Position numbers and translations under genes: made by a program
NCBI GenBank assembly: GCA_024641225.1
Contig: JAHEDN010000075.1
Location: 1-9,172 of the forward strand
Direction: 5' to 3'
Length of the DNA stretch: 9,172 bases
Source: Burkholderiales bacterium
GTDB lineage: Bacteria > Pseudomonadota > Gammaproteobacteria > Burkholderiales > Burkholderiaceae_F
The notes under the pieces: model-generated
What the model saw: the letters and a program-made list of their open reading frames with translations, nothing else
Told to the model about the DNA's origin: nothing
Database searches by the model: none
Shown: piece after piece, positions 1-9,172 of the stretch
How positions within the stretch are numbered: position 1 is the first letter of the stretch
Layout: the number at the start of each line of letters is the position of its first letter

Positions 1-1547
1 AGCGGCCTTCCCCAGGCACGGCTGTCGTCGAGCTCGAAGCGGATCCGGCCGGCCGGCTGCGGCCTGAGCACGCCGTCGACCAGGAAACTGCCGCTCAGGC
101 GGGCGTCGATGCCCTTGACCAGCCGCCCCGGTTCGAAGCGCTCCAGCGATCCCTGCAGGTCCGCTCGATACGCGCCGGTCAGCTCGACGGTTCCCGCCAT
201 AGTGGCGACGCCGTTGCCGAGCGCAAGGCGAGCGTTGTTGATGGTGGCCAGTCTCGGCGTGAACACGGCGTCCAAGGCGAGCATCGCTGCCGGCTGGCCG
301 CGGTTTTCGAGTTCGGCCGTCACGGAGATTGTGTCTCCCGCCTGCCGCGCCTGCATCTGCCCGTCGACGCTGAGCGGCTGCAGGGCGCCGTGCAGAAGCG
401 CCGGATCGACGTCGGCAAGCTTCGCGCTCGTCTGCCAGTCGAGGCTGCCGAAGAACAGCGAAAAATCGCCGCTGACCGAACCCTGCAGCAACTGCCCACT
501 GATGCGGTCGAATTTCAGCTGCCTGGAATCCAGTTCGACCTGGGCGGTCGCGCTGCGCGCGGGAATGCGCCCGGCGTCGATTGCTCCCGGCGCGCGGTTG
601 ACGATCGCGATGCTGCCGGTGACGCGGTTCATTGCCGCGTTGGGGGCGAGCGTCGTCTTCACGGTGAGATCGGCGGTGGGTGCCGCCTTGTGCCAGGCGC
701 GCGGGTCGACACCGGCGAGATCGACGGTGAGCGACTTCACTGCCGGCTTGTCGAAGCTGGCGATCGCCGCGCTGAAGGAACCCTGCGCAGCGCCGGAAAG
801 CTCACCTTCGAGCGCGAGGTCGACCAGAGAGCCGCTTGCGCGCAGCGCGGCCCCGATCGCCCTGTCCTGCACCTGCGCCGCCAATCGGGCTTCGGCCTTG
901 AGCGGGAACGGCCGCAAGGGTCCCAATTCGGCGGAGACCTCCGCCTTGTGTTCCCCGAAGGCGAAGCGGCCCTCTTCGACCCGATAACCTTCCGGCCCTG
1001 CGGTCGCTCGGCCTTCGATCGACTGCAGGCTGAACTGCGTGCCGTCGACGATGACGGTCAGGCTGCCCAGTGCCGCACGCGAGGCGATCAACGGAATCGG
1101 CACGCCGATGTTCTGAATCGGGATCTCGTCGGTGATGACATCGACGCGCAGTGCGTCCGCCTGCAGGTGATCGAAGTCCAACCGCAGTGGCTTCCAGTGC
1201 CAATCGCGCAGCATTGCGCTGACTGCTGTCGCATCGACCTTCTTGTTGCCCACCGTGACCCTGAGTTCGGCAAAACCGAACTCCCGGGTCAGCGCGCCGA
1301 AGCTGCCCTGCACTTCGATGGTGACCGGGGCGATCCGATTGACGAGTGCAATGATCGAGTTCATGCCGCTCGTCGTGCCCACCAGCCAGGCGACCGCGGC
1401 AGCCAGCACTGCGCAGGTCAGCAGCAGGCTGAACAGGGCCGTGAACACCGAGCGCAGCACCAGCCGGCGGCGGCGCGGCCGGGCGGCGGGTGGGCCGGGC
1501 GGCTTGGCGGCCTGAGCAGGGGCCGGGGTGCTGGCAGGTTCAGCCAT
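1..1547 (-). CDS. tamB: TamB, translocation and assembly module subunit (N-terminal 515 residues; cut by window edge)
   Basis: The frame is open from an ATG at 1547 to the left edge, giving the first 515 residues of a protein that is about 1,260 residues in E. coli. TamB is an inner-membrane-anchored periplasmic AsmA-like protein that partners TamA and, by current knowledge, helps outer-membrane protein insertion and phospholipid transport. Visible: an Ala/Pro-rich cytoplasmic tail (1-22), a basic stretch R23-R28, one membrane anchor about 35-56 and then a long region of alternating polar and hydrophobic residues, as expected for a beta-groove protein. Family-like segments include DLAGVDPRAW at 276-285 and a related LADVDPALL at 377-385. 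The ATG lies one base after the tamA stop (TGA-A-ATG), so translation is probably coupled; no separate promoter is evident. Identity is supported by both sequence style and its position behind tamA. The C-terminal DUF490/TamB domain is outside the window. Confidence 0.9.
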   Translation of the reverse strand, partial: MAEPASTPAPAQAAKPPGPPAARPRRRRLVLRSVFTALFSLLLTCAVLAAAVAWLVGTTSGMNSIIALVNRIAPVTIEVQGSFGALTREFGFAELRVTVGNKKVDATAVSAMLRDWHWKPLRLDFDHLQADALRVDVITDEIPIQNIGVPIPLIASRAALGSLTVIVDGTQFSLQSIEGRATAGPEGYRVEEGRFAFGEHKAEVSAELGPLRPFPLKAEARLAAQVQDRAIGAALRASGSLVDLALEGELSGAAQGSFSAAIASFDKPAVKSLTVDLAGVDPRAWHKAAPTADLTVKTTLAPNAAMNRVTGSIAIVNRAPGAIDAGRIPARSATAQVELDSRQLKFDRISGQLLQGSVSGDFSLFFGSLDWQTSAKLADVDPALLHGALQPLSVDGQMQARQAGDTISVTAELENRGQPAAMLALDAVFTPRLATINNARLALGNGVATMAGTVELTGAYRADLQGSLERFEPGRLVKGIDARLSGSFLVDGVLRPQPAGRIRFELDDSRAWGRP

Positions 1548-1548
1548 T

Positions 1549-3387
1549 TCAGAACGCGATGGCCAACGCGAAGTGCACGCGCACGCCGTGGGTCTGGTCG
1601 GCCCAGGCCACGTCGATGGCGATCGGACCGGCCAGCGTTCGATAGCGGACGCCGAGACCGTAGCCACGCGCCAGGCGCAGGTCGCGAAGGTCGTCGGCGG
1701 CGTTGCCGGCGTCGACGAAGATGGCCGCCCCCCAGTCACCCCGCAGCCAGCGGATGTACTCGGCCGAGAGCACCGCGAGTGAGGTGCTGCCGGTCGTCGC
1801 GGTGCCGACTTTGCGGCCGAGGCTCTGGAACGCATAGCCCCGCACGGTGCCCACGCCGCCGGTGCGGAACAGGAACTCGTTGGGCACAACGCGCGGGTCG
1901 TCCACTGCCACGTAGCCGGCCTCGGTGCGCAGGATCACCTGGTCGCGCGGCGACAGCGGCAGGTAGTAGACGTAGCGCCCGTAGCCGCGCAGGAAGACGG
2001 TATTGAGGAGGTTGGTGACGCTGCTGCGACCGAGACCGACCGTGCCCGACAACGTCACCAGCGAGCCGCGCGTGGGTTGGGTGAGCGAGTCGACTTCGCG
2101 CCGCGTCCAGGCATAGGTGGCGGAGACGACGTCGTTGGTTGTGTCTTCCTCCGGGGCTCCGCTGACCTCGCGCGATTCGTGCTGGAAGTTCAGGGCAAGC
2201 TGGGTGTCGACCGACTTCGGGCCTACTTCGCGCTTGTGAGTGCGCTGCGCGCCCACCGCCCAGCGGTTCGTCTTGACGCCCTCGCTGTCGGTGAGTTCGA
2301 CTAGTGCCCCAACGGCGTCCTGTTCGTCGCCAGGTTTCGGTGGCAGATAGACATCCGCATAGGCCGCCTGGCGCGTCCTGTCCAGGCTGATGCCGGACTG
2401 CAGCGAGTACGGGTTGCCGAACAGCGTGGCCTGCCGGTAGGCGACCTCGCCACGCACGCCGGTATCGGTCGAGTATCCGAGCGAGAACGACACGCGCTTG
2501 GTCTGCGCCTCGCGCACCTCGATCAGCACCGGCAGGCTGCGGCCATCGGCCCGAGCCGGGTCGACATCGACGATCACCGTGCTGAAGTAGGGCGATCGCT
2601 GCAGCCGGCGCTGGAATTCGAGCAGCTTGTCCGCGTTGTACGGTTCGCCGACGGTGAAGGGGTTGTAGCGCTCGACCAGTTGGGCGTCGTAGCGCGCCAG
2701 GCCGCGGACTTCGAGCGCACCCACGGTGTAGGCGGGCCCCGAGTCGATCTCGACCCGCAGCCGGGCTGTCGCCTGGCCCTCGTCCACCAGCGCCACGGCG
2801 TCGCTGATCCGGGCGGCGGCGAAGTCACGACCGCGGATCTGGTTCAGCAGGCGCGTCTTCGCCGCCGACCAGCGTTCGTCGCGGAACGGCTCGCCGACCG
2901 GCAGCCCCCAGTCGGCACGCAGCCTCTCGACTGCGTCGCTGCGGTCGGCCAATTCGCCGGCGAATTCGATCACCACCTCGGTGATGCGGGTGCGCTGCCC
3001 GAGTTCGAGGCGAATGACATAGCGGGCCTCGCCGGTATCGTCGGTGCCGATCGCAAGCACGGGGGAGAAATAGCCTTCCGTGGCAAGCACGTCGAGCGTG
3101 TCGCCGCGCAGGCGGCGCAGCATCCGCTCTTCGTCCTCGCGGTCGAGCGAATCGGCCTCGGCCGTCTCGCGCAGTGCGCGGTCGAGCAGTGCGGTCACCT
3201 CGGCCGGCGGCTTGGCGGTGACGGCGTAACGAGCCAGCGGGCGCTCGGCAGCGTGAGCACACCCCAGTGCCGCGATCGCGAGGAACAGCAGGAATCGAAG
3301 CCAAAGCACCGGGTGAAGCACCGTCCAGGCCGAAGGGCCGGATTCGAGAAGCCATTCTATCGAGGCGTTGAAATCGCCCGGCCGCAT
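1549..3387 (-). CDS. tamA: TamA, Omp85-family outer membrane assembly protein
   Basis: This is a complete Omp85-family protein of 612 residues from the ATG at 3387 (E. coli TamA is 577). TamA sits in the outer membrane and works with TamB. In order: a signal peptide (hydrophobic run about 32-43, likely cleavage after A46 in AHA-AER), three POTRA domains about 50-295, and a 16-strand-type barrel from about V299 to the end. The Omp85 loop-6 motif VRGY is at 515-518, and the chain ends in aromatic Phe (FALAIAF), the usual barrel-assembly signal. The start is uncertain: the ATG at 3387 has only GAGG directly abutting it and adds about 22 residues before the signal peptide. A GTG at 3321 gives a 590-residue protein with a more normal signal peptide, but also a weak ribosome site. 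The gene is divergent from clpB and followed directly by tamB. Confidence 0.92.
   Translation of the reverse strand: MRPGDFNASIEWLLESGPSAWTVLHPVLWLRFLLFLAIAALGCAHAAERPLARYAVTAKPPAEVTALLDRALRETAEADSLDREDEERMLRRLRGDTLDVLATEGYFSPVLAIGTDDTGEARYVIRLELGQRTRITEVVIEFAGELADRSDAVERLRADWGLPVGEPFRDERWSAAKTRLLNQIRGRDFAAARISDAVALVDEGQATARLRVEIDSGPAYTVGALEVRGLARYDAQLVERYNPFTVGEPYNADKLLEFQRRLQRSPYFSTVIVDVDPARADGRSLPVLIEVREAQTKRVSFSLGYSTDTGVRGEVAYRQATLFGNPYSLQSGISLDRTRQAAYADVYLPPKPGDEQDAVGALVELTDSEGVKTNRWAVGAQRTHKREVGPKSVDTQLALNFQHESREVSGAPEEDTTNDVVSATYAWTRREVDSLTQPTRGSLVTLSGTVGLGRSSVTNLLNTVFLRGYGRYVYYLPLSPRDQVILRTEAGYVAVDDPRVVPNEFLFRTGGVGTVRGYAFQSLGRKVGTATTGSTSLAVLSAEYIRWLRGDWGAAIFVDAGNAADDLRDLRLARGYGLGVRYRTLAGPIAIDVAWADQTHGVRVHFALAIAF
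3324..3342 (-). other. Small hairpin in the tamA 5' region
   Basis: Read on the minus strand, GGCC-CTTC-GGCC forms a 4-bp stem. It extends by three pairs (TCC with GGA) across a one-base bulge. The hairpin ends two bases before the GTG at 3321. If that GTG is the true tamA start, the hairpin would cover the region where a ribosome must bind; if the ATG at 3387 is used, it is simply coding. Hairpins this size occur by chance in GC-rich DNA, so the role is speculative. Confidence 0.25.
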
Positions 3388-3396
3388 CCTCACGTA
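3368..3396 (+). promoter_or_regulatory. Candidate heat-shock (sigma-32-like) promoter for clpB
   Basis: TTGAAA at 3368-3373 matches the -35 core of the sigma-32 consensus (CTTGAAA). After a 14-base spacer, CCTCACGT at 3388-3395 matches the -10 consensus CCCCATNT at five of seven defined positions. The spacing is in the accepted range, and a start site near 3402 would leave a leader of about 30 bases before the clpB ATG. clpB is a classical sigma-32 regulon member in proteobacteria, which supports the call. The -35 element lies inside tamA if tamA starts at 3387. It is a match by eye, not tested. Confidence 0.5.
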
Positions 3397-3422
3397 CGGG
3401 AAGGTTTCGTTACCAAATCGCC

Positions 3423-3428
3423 GGAAAG
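3423..3428 (+). promoter_or_regulatory. Ribosome binding site of clpB
   Basis: GGAAAG precedes the ATG at 3433, with seven bases between the GGA core and the start. It fixes the clpB start, which also matches the conserved family N-terminus (MRQDKLTTKFQEALADAQ). The frame is open upstream to 2680, but that part is antisense to tamA and not conserved in style. Confidence 0.7.
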
Positions 3429-3432
3429 AAAA

Positions 3433-6024
<2,592 letters not shown>

Positions 6025-6036
6025 GCCGCGAGCGCG

Positions 6037-6074
6037 CCGCCAGCGCCCGTCATCAGCCGCGGTGGCGCAGGCGG
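6037..6074. terminator. Possible bidirectional terminator hairpin between convergent genes
   Basis: CCGCCAGCGCC (6037-6047) pairs with GGCGCAGGCGG (6064-6074), giving 11 pairs with one mismatch around a 16-base loop. It lies 12 bases after the clpB stop and 11 bases after the stop of the opposing gene at 6086, where a shared terminator is expected. No T-tract follows on either strand, so it would be a weak or non-canonical terminator at best. GC-rich DNA makes chance pairing common. Confidence 0.35.
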
Positions 6075-6085
6075 TACCGACGGGT

Positions 6086-7267
6086 TCAGTGCAACGGCGC
6101 CGCCGGCTGCTCCTCGATGTCTTCCGGCGGCTCGGCGTGGACCGCGTGCCCCGACGGATTCGGGAACAGCGGCGCGCCGCAGTCGTCGCAGTACTCGAGG
6201 GGAAAGCGGTGCGTGTGGGCAGTGACCTTGTTCACCCCCAGCCGACGCAGCGCAGAGTCGATCTCCTCCTGCACCCGCTCTTCCTCGTCGCCGAGCAGCG
6301 GCCAGACCACGCCCTCGATCACCGCGTCGTCGTTGCCCGCGGCGCCGATCCCGACGCGCATTTCCTCGACGCGCTTGTCCTCGAAGGCGGCGAAGGTCGC
6401 CTGCAGCGCGTTCGGCCCCATGTCGTACGCGAGCTTCATGTAAAAAACGGCGGCCTCGAGCGAGAACTCGCGCAGTTCGCGATCGGCCTGACGCAGCGCG
6501 GCGTGAAAGGCGTTGGGAGCGAGCACGCGGTAGCGGCACCCGGTCATCAGCGGCGCCAGCGCACCGCCCACCTGCTCGCGGAAGGCGGTCATTGCAGCGG
6601 TCTTCGCGTCCGGGTCGACGCCGGTCTCCTGCCAGTGATACAGCGGCGCGCCCTGCGGGACGACGATGGCGGCAAGCACGTAGCGCGTGTCGGCCAGCAT
6701 CATCACCGGCTCGCGCAGGCTCTTGCCGTCGATCTTCAGCCGCTTGCCGGCCACGCACGTTTCGAACAGCTTCTGCGCCGCGTCGTAGACCTCGCCGAAC
6801 GATTCCGGCAACTGGTCGATCGAATACAGGTAGTCGGCCACGGCGATGCGGGTGCCGCGCGCGGCCAGGTGGCCGGCAATCTGCGCGCCGATCGCGTCGA
6901 CCAGCGTCGGCGCAAGCGCCGTGGCGGGCAACCGGTAGCGCGACCAGGCGAGCAGCGGCACGGCGATCAGCAGTGCGTCGTGCGGTTTGCCGTCGATCTC
7001 GACCGTCGCGCTCTCGGCGCAGGACTCGGCAAGATCGGCCAGATCGTCGTAGGCGCGAGCCTGCGTGCGGGACAGGTCCTCCAGCGCGGCCTCGATGTCG
7101 TCAGCGAAGCCGCGCGCGAGGCGGTCGTTGACCGCCTCGATGAGGCGCCGCTCCCACAGCCGGTCCTCGATGCGGCTGCCCGACTCCGACAGCCGGCGCG
7201 CCAGCTTGGCCAGCGTGTTGGCCGAGGCCGAGGTGCGGGCGCGGGAAATGAGGCGGTTGCGGCGCAT
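6086..7267 (-). CDS. DUF2863-like protein of unknown function
   Basis: A 393-residue soluble protein with no signal peptide or membrane segment visible. From memory of the family it resembles DUF2863, a conserved betaproteobacterial group with no assigned function; I could not run a profile search. The N-terminus is basic (MRRNRLISRAR), followed by acidic, helical-looking sequence. The centre is mixed alpha/beta. Near the end, H351, H353 and the pair C360-D-D-C363-G, followed by APLFPN, look like half of a zinc knuckle or ribbon. The last 20 or so residues are acidic, Pro-rich and probably disordered. The ATG at 7267 is well supported by AAGGG six bases upstream. The gene lies 29 bases after the 5'-nucleotidase stop on the same strand, so the two are probably co-transcribed, and it is convergent with clpB. 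Coding quality is high; function is open. Confidence 0.85.
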   Translation of the reverse strand: MRRNRLISRARTSASANTLAKLARRLSESGSRIEDRLWERRLIEAVNDRLARGFADDIEAALEDLSRTQARAYDDLADLAESCAESATVEIDGKPHDALLIAVPLLAWSRYRLPATALAPTLVDAIGAQIAGHLAARGTRIAVADYLYSIDQLPESFGEVYDAAQKLFETCVAGKRLKIDGKSLREPVMMLADTRYVLAAIVVPQGAPLYHWQETGVDPDAKTAAMTAFREQVGGALAPLMTGCRYRVLAPNAFHAALRQADRELREFSLEAAVFYMKLAYDMGPNALQATFAAFEDKRVEEMRVGIGAAGNDDAVIEGVVWPLLGDEEERVQEEIDSALRRLGVNKVTAHTHRFPLEYCDDCGAPLFPNPSGHAVHAEPPEDIEEQPAAPLH

Positions 7268-7273
7268 GACTGA

Positions 7274-7278
7274 CCCTT
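7274..7278 (-). promoter_or_regulatory. Ribosome binding site of the DUF2863-like gene
   Basis: On the minus strand AAGGG lies six bases before the ATG at 7267, within the 29-base gap after the upstream nucleotidase gene. It is the best ribosome site in the window and fixes the start. Confidence 0.7.
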
Positions 7279-7296
7279 GCGATGCGTGGGGGCGAA

Positions 7297-9069
7297 TTAT
7301 CTCACCGGTGGTTGGGAGCCCTGACCGCTGCGCCGCACGATGCGTGGCTGCGTGTCGAGCGCGACAGGCGCCTGTGCGGAATGCTGCGTCAGGTACTGCG
7401 CAAGCGCCTCGACGTCGAGCGCGCCACCGGTGTGATCAGTGCCGTCGAGAAAATGGTGGAAGCGGTCGCCGCCCGCGGCGAGGTAGCTGTTGACGGTGAT
7501 CCGATAGCTGGCGTCGCGCCGCCAAGGCTTGCCCTCGATCGTGATCGATTCCTCGATCACGCGCGCGCCGGCGGGCGCATCATCACGCCAGGAATAGGTC
7601 AGGCTGGCGGAAGGCTGCAGGAAGTGCGCTCGCCCCGATGTGCCGCGCCGCTGCGATTCGAGCAGCGCCTTGAGTTGCGCGCCGGTCAAGGTCATCGTGA
7701 CCAGCGTATTGCCGAAAGGCTGCATGGTGAAGACGTCGCCATAGGTGACGATGCCGTTGGGCTCGCGCGGCCGCAGGGGGCTGCGGATGCCACCCGTGTT
7801 GGTGAACGCAATCTGCGCGCCGTTGCCGCGCGTGGCAGCCAGCTGGGCATCGGCGATCAGGCGACCCGCAGGCGAGTCGCCTTGCTCGGCCGGCAGCCGT
7901 TCAAAAGCGGCGGCGATGCGTCCGACCGGCCGATCTGCCAGCGGCGCGACGCGGTTTCGGTAATGAGCGACTATGGCGGCGATCTGCTCGTCGGCCGGGA
8001 AGGGCGGGTAGATGACATCGAGCGCTTTGTCGGAGCCTCGTCCATTGGCCACTGGCACGTTTCGGGCCTGCGTTTCTTCGCGCACGACCGCGCCGCTGGT
8101 GCGGTCGATGGCGAGGTCGATCACCGACAGCAGACGGCCGAACGACGCGCCCTGGATCACCACCCGGCCGTCGATGCGGCAGTTGTAGCTGCGATGCGTG
8201 TGCGCGCTGAGCACGACGTCGATGGCGGGATCGAGCGCGCGGACGATGTCGAAGATCGGTCCGCGCGGGTTGAGGCAGCCGTCGAATCCGCCGTCGGCGT
8301 CGCCGCCTTCATGCACCACCGCCACGATGGCATTCACCCCCTCGGCGCGCAGTTGCCGCGCGTGACGGTTGAGCGCCGCTGCCTCGGGGGTGAACCGCCA
8401 GCCGCGGATGCCGGCGGGCATGACGATGCCCGGCGTGGTGCGCGTGACTGCGCCGATGAAGCCGATGCGCACACTGCCGATCTGACGAACCGCGACTGGC
8501 GCCAGCAGTGGCACGCCGGTGGCGGCGTCCTCGACGTTGGCGGCGATGAATGGAAACTTTGCGCCGTCGTAGGAGCGCGCCATGCCGGCACAGGTCGCGG
8601 CGACGCCGCGCGGCTCGGTGGCGCAGCCCCCGGCGATCAGCCGTCGCAGTTCGGCCACGCCGTGATCGAACTCGTGATTCCCCGCCGCGTTGAGGCTCAG
8701 GCCGAGCGCATTCATCACCTCGATCGTCGGCTCGTCGCGAAACAGTGCGCTCACCAGCGGTGAGGCGCCGACCAGGTCGCCCGAGGAGATCAACACGCTG
8801 GCCGGCTGCTCGGCCTGCAGTTGACGCACGGCGCTGGCCAGATGGGCGATGCCGCCAGCCGGCAGCGCGATCTGCGCTGCCGGATTGCGCGGATCGGGCA
8901 CTGCGATGGCGTTGTCGCCCGGCTCGAGATGCCCGTGCAAATCGTTGAAGGCAATCAGCCGAACCGTGACCGCTTCGCGGGCGTGCAACGGCCAGGCCAG
9001 CGCCACTGCGACGACCGCGAGCAGCAGCCGGCGCAGGGCAGGCCACGTCGCGGCAGGCAAGGTCGACAT
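7297..9069 (-). CDS. Periplasmic 5'-nucleotidase / bifunctional metallophosphatase (UshA/NucA-like)
   Basis: A 590-residue exported enzyme expected to hydrolyse nucleoside monophosphates, and possibly nucleotide sugars or cyclic nucleotides, in the periplasm using two metal ions. Numbering starts at the ATG at 9069. A signal peptide spans 1-30 (R13-R14, hydrophobic 15-26, cleavage after A30). The calcineurin-like domain carries all metal motifs: D43 and H45 in FNDLHGH, D98 in SSGD, N131-H132 in GNHE, H253 in VHEGG, and H290 and H292 in AHTH. The C-terminal substrate domain has NTGGIR at 424-429, the PFGNTL segment at 451-456 and GGDRF at 533-537. Four cysteines (C149, C160, C265, C297) could form disulfides. 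The frame extends upstream to an ATG at 9120 and a TTG at 9129, but a likely -10 element overlaps them; a GTG at 9078 with GGAG ten bases upstream is an alternative start. The DUF2863-like gene follows. Substrate specificity cannot be read from sequence. Confidence 0.93.
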   Translation of the reverse strand: MSTLPAATWPALRRLLLAVVAVALAWPLHAREAVTVRLIAFNDLHGHLEPGDNAIAVPDPRNPAAQIALPAGGIAHLASAVRQLQAEQPASVLISSGDLVGASPLVSALFRDEPTIEVMNALGLSLNAAGNHEFDHGVAELRRLIAGGCATEPRGVAATCAGMARSYDGAKFPFIAANVEDAATGVPLLAPVAVRQIGSVRIGFIGAVTRTTPGIVMPAGIRGWRFTPEAAALNRHARQLRAEGVNAIVAVVHEGGDADGGFDGCLNPRGPIFDIVRALDPAIDVVLSAHTHRSYNCRIDGRVVIQGASFGRLLSVIDLAIDRTSGAVVREETQARNVPVANGRGSDKALDVIYPPFPADEQIAAIVAHYRNRVAPLADRPVGRIAAAFERLPAEQGDSPAGRLIADAQLAATRGNGAQIAFTNTGGIRSPLRPREPNGIVTYGDVFTMQPFGNTLVTMTLTGAQLKALLESQRRGTSGRAHFLQPSASLTYSWRDDAPAGARVIEESITIEGKPWRRDASYRITVNSYLAAGGDRFHHFLDGTDHTGGALDVEALAQYLTQHSAQAPVALDTQPRIVRRSGQGSQPPVR

Positions 9070-9118
9070 CGAGGGCACGTGCGGCAGTCTCCGGGAAGGA
9101 ACGTCGCGAAAGGTCCGC

Positions 9119-9124
9119 ATTATC
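9119..9124 (-). promoter_or_regulatory. Possible -10 element for the 5'-nucleotidase gene
   Basis: On the minus strand GATAAT matches the sigma-70 -10 consensus at five of six positions. A start site near 9112 would leave about 43 bases of leader before the ATG at 9069, favouring that start over the upstream ATG (9120) and TTG (9129). No good -35 box is visible at 16-18 bases, so the call is weak. Confidence 0.35.
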
Positions 9125-9138
9125 CGCAAGCGCGTTTG

Positions 9139-9144
9139 TAGAAT
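9139..9144 (+). promoter_or_regulatory. Possible -10 element facing the right-edge gene
   Basis: TAGAAT matches the sigma-70 -10 consensus at five of six positions. It points away from the nucleotidase gene, 14 bases from the opposing -10. No convincing -35 is visible. Transcription would begin only a base or two before the ATG at 9153, implying a leaderless message if both calls are right. Confidence 0.3.
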
Positions 9145-9152
9145 GCACCACC

Positions 9153-9172
9153 ATGAGCGTGCCGAGCCACTT
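9153..9172 (+). CDS. Possible start of a divergent gene (six codons visible)
   Basis: An ATG at 9153 opens a frame reading MSVPSH before the window ends. No Shine-Dalgarno sequence precedes it; the bases before it read CACCACC. The divergent layout and the -10-like TAGAAT just upstream make a gene start here plausible. Six residues are too few to name a product, and the true start could lie further right. Confidence 0.35.

Noticed and set aside
390..2006. 538-codon plus-strand frame opposite tamB and tamA
   Set aside because: Arg/Gly/Ala-rich with no recognisable motif, and it spans the tamA-tamB junction. The minus-strand reading gives two well-supported proteins.
3268..3273. Possible lipoprotein box in the TamA signal peptide (ALGC)
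   Set aside because: The position three before Cys is Ala, not Leu, and a good signal peptidase I site (AHA-AER) follows directly. TamA proteins are not lipoproteins as a rule.
2680..3432. In-frame extension upstream of clpB
   Set aside because: It is antisense to tamA, while the ATG at 3433 has a ribosome site and begins the conserved ClpB N-domain.
7282..8763. 493-codon plus-strand frame opposite the 5'-nucleotidase gene
   Set aside because: The opposite strand carries every metallophosphatase and 5'-nucleotidase motif; this frame has none of its own.

Overview
The window is GC-rich and densely coded, with every gene in a standard bacterial housekeeping family. The mix of tamA-tamB, a classical ClpB and a DUF2863-type protein (a family I associate mainly with betaproteobacteria) suggests a betaproteobacterium, probably Burkholderiales-like. 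That placement is inference from gene content; no rRNA or other phylogenetic marker is present. I see no mobile element, tRNA, CRISPR array, integrase, prophage gene or toxin-antitoxin pair.

Layout, left to right. (1) Minus strand, 1-3387: tamA then tamB, which runs off the left edge. The two are separated by one base, so they form a translationally tight operon for the translocation and assembly module of the outer membrane. (2) Plus strand, 3433-6024: a complete clpB, encoding the AAA+ disaggregase, divergent from tamA. A heat-shock (sigma-32-like) promoter can be proposed in the short divergent gap; it overlaps the 5' end of tamA. (3) A 61-base convergent gap with an imperfect GC-rich hairpin. 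(4) Minus strand, 6086-9069: a periplasmic 5'-nucleotidase/metallophosphatase followed 29 bases later by a DUF2863-like protein with a C-terminal CxxC motif, probably co-transcribed. (5) A divergent control region at the right edge with a possible start of another plus-strand gene, only 20 bases of which are visible.

Functionally the window joins envelope biogenesis (TamA in the outer membrane, TamB spanning the periplasm from the inner membrane), cytoplasmic protein rescue (ClpB with DnaK) and periplasmic nucleotide salvage (5'-nucleotidase). All stretches longer than 300 bases are covered by a gene. Very long open frames opposite tamAB, clpB and the nucleotidase are products of high GC content and are not annotated.

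I found no new biological system here. The points most worth a second look are the uncharacterised DUF2863-like protein, the clpB promoter embedded in the tamA start region, and the loss of the E. coli-type internal start codon in clpB.
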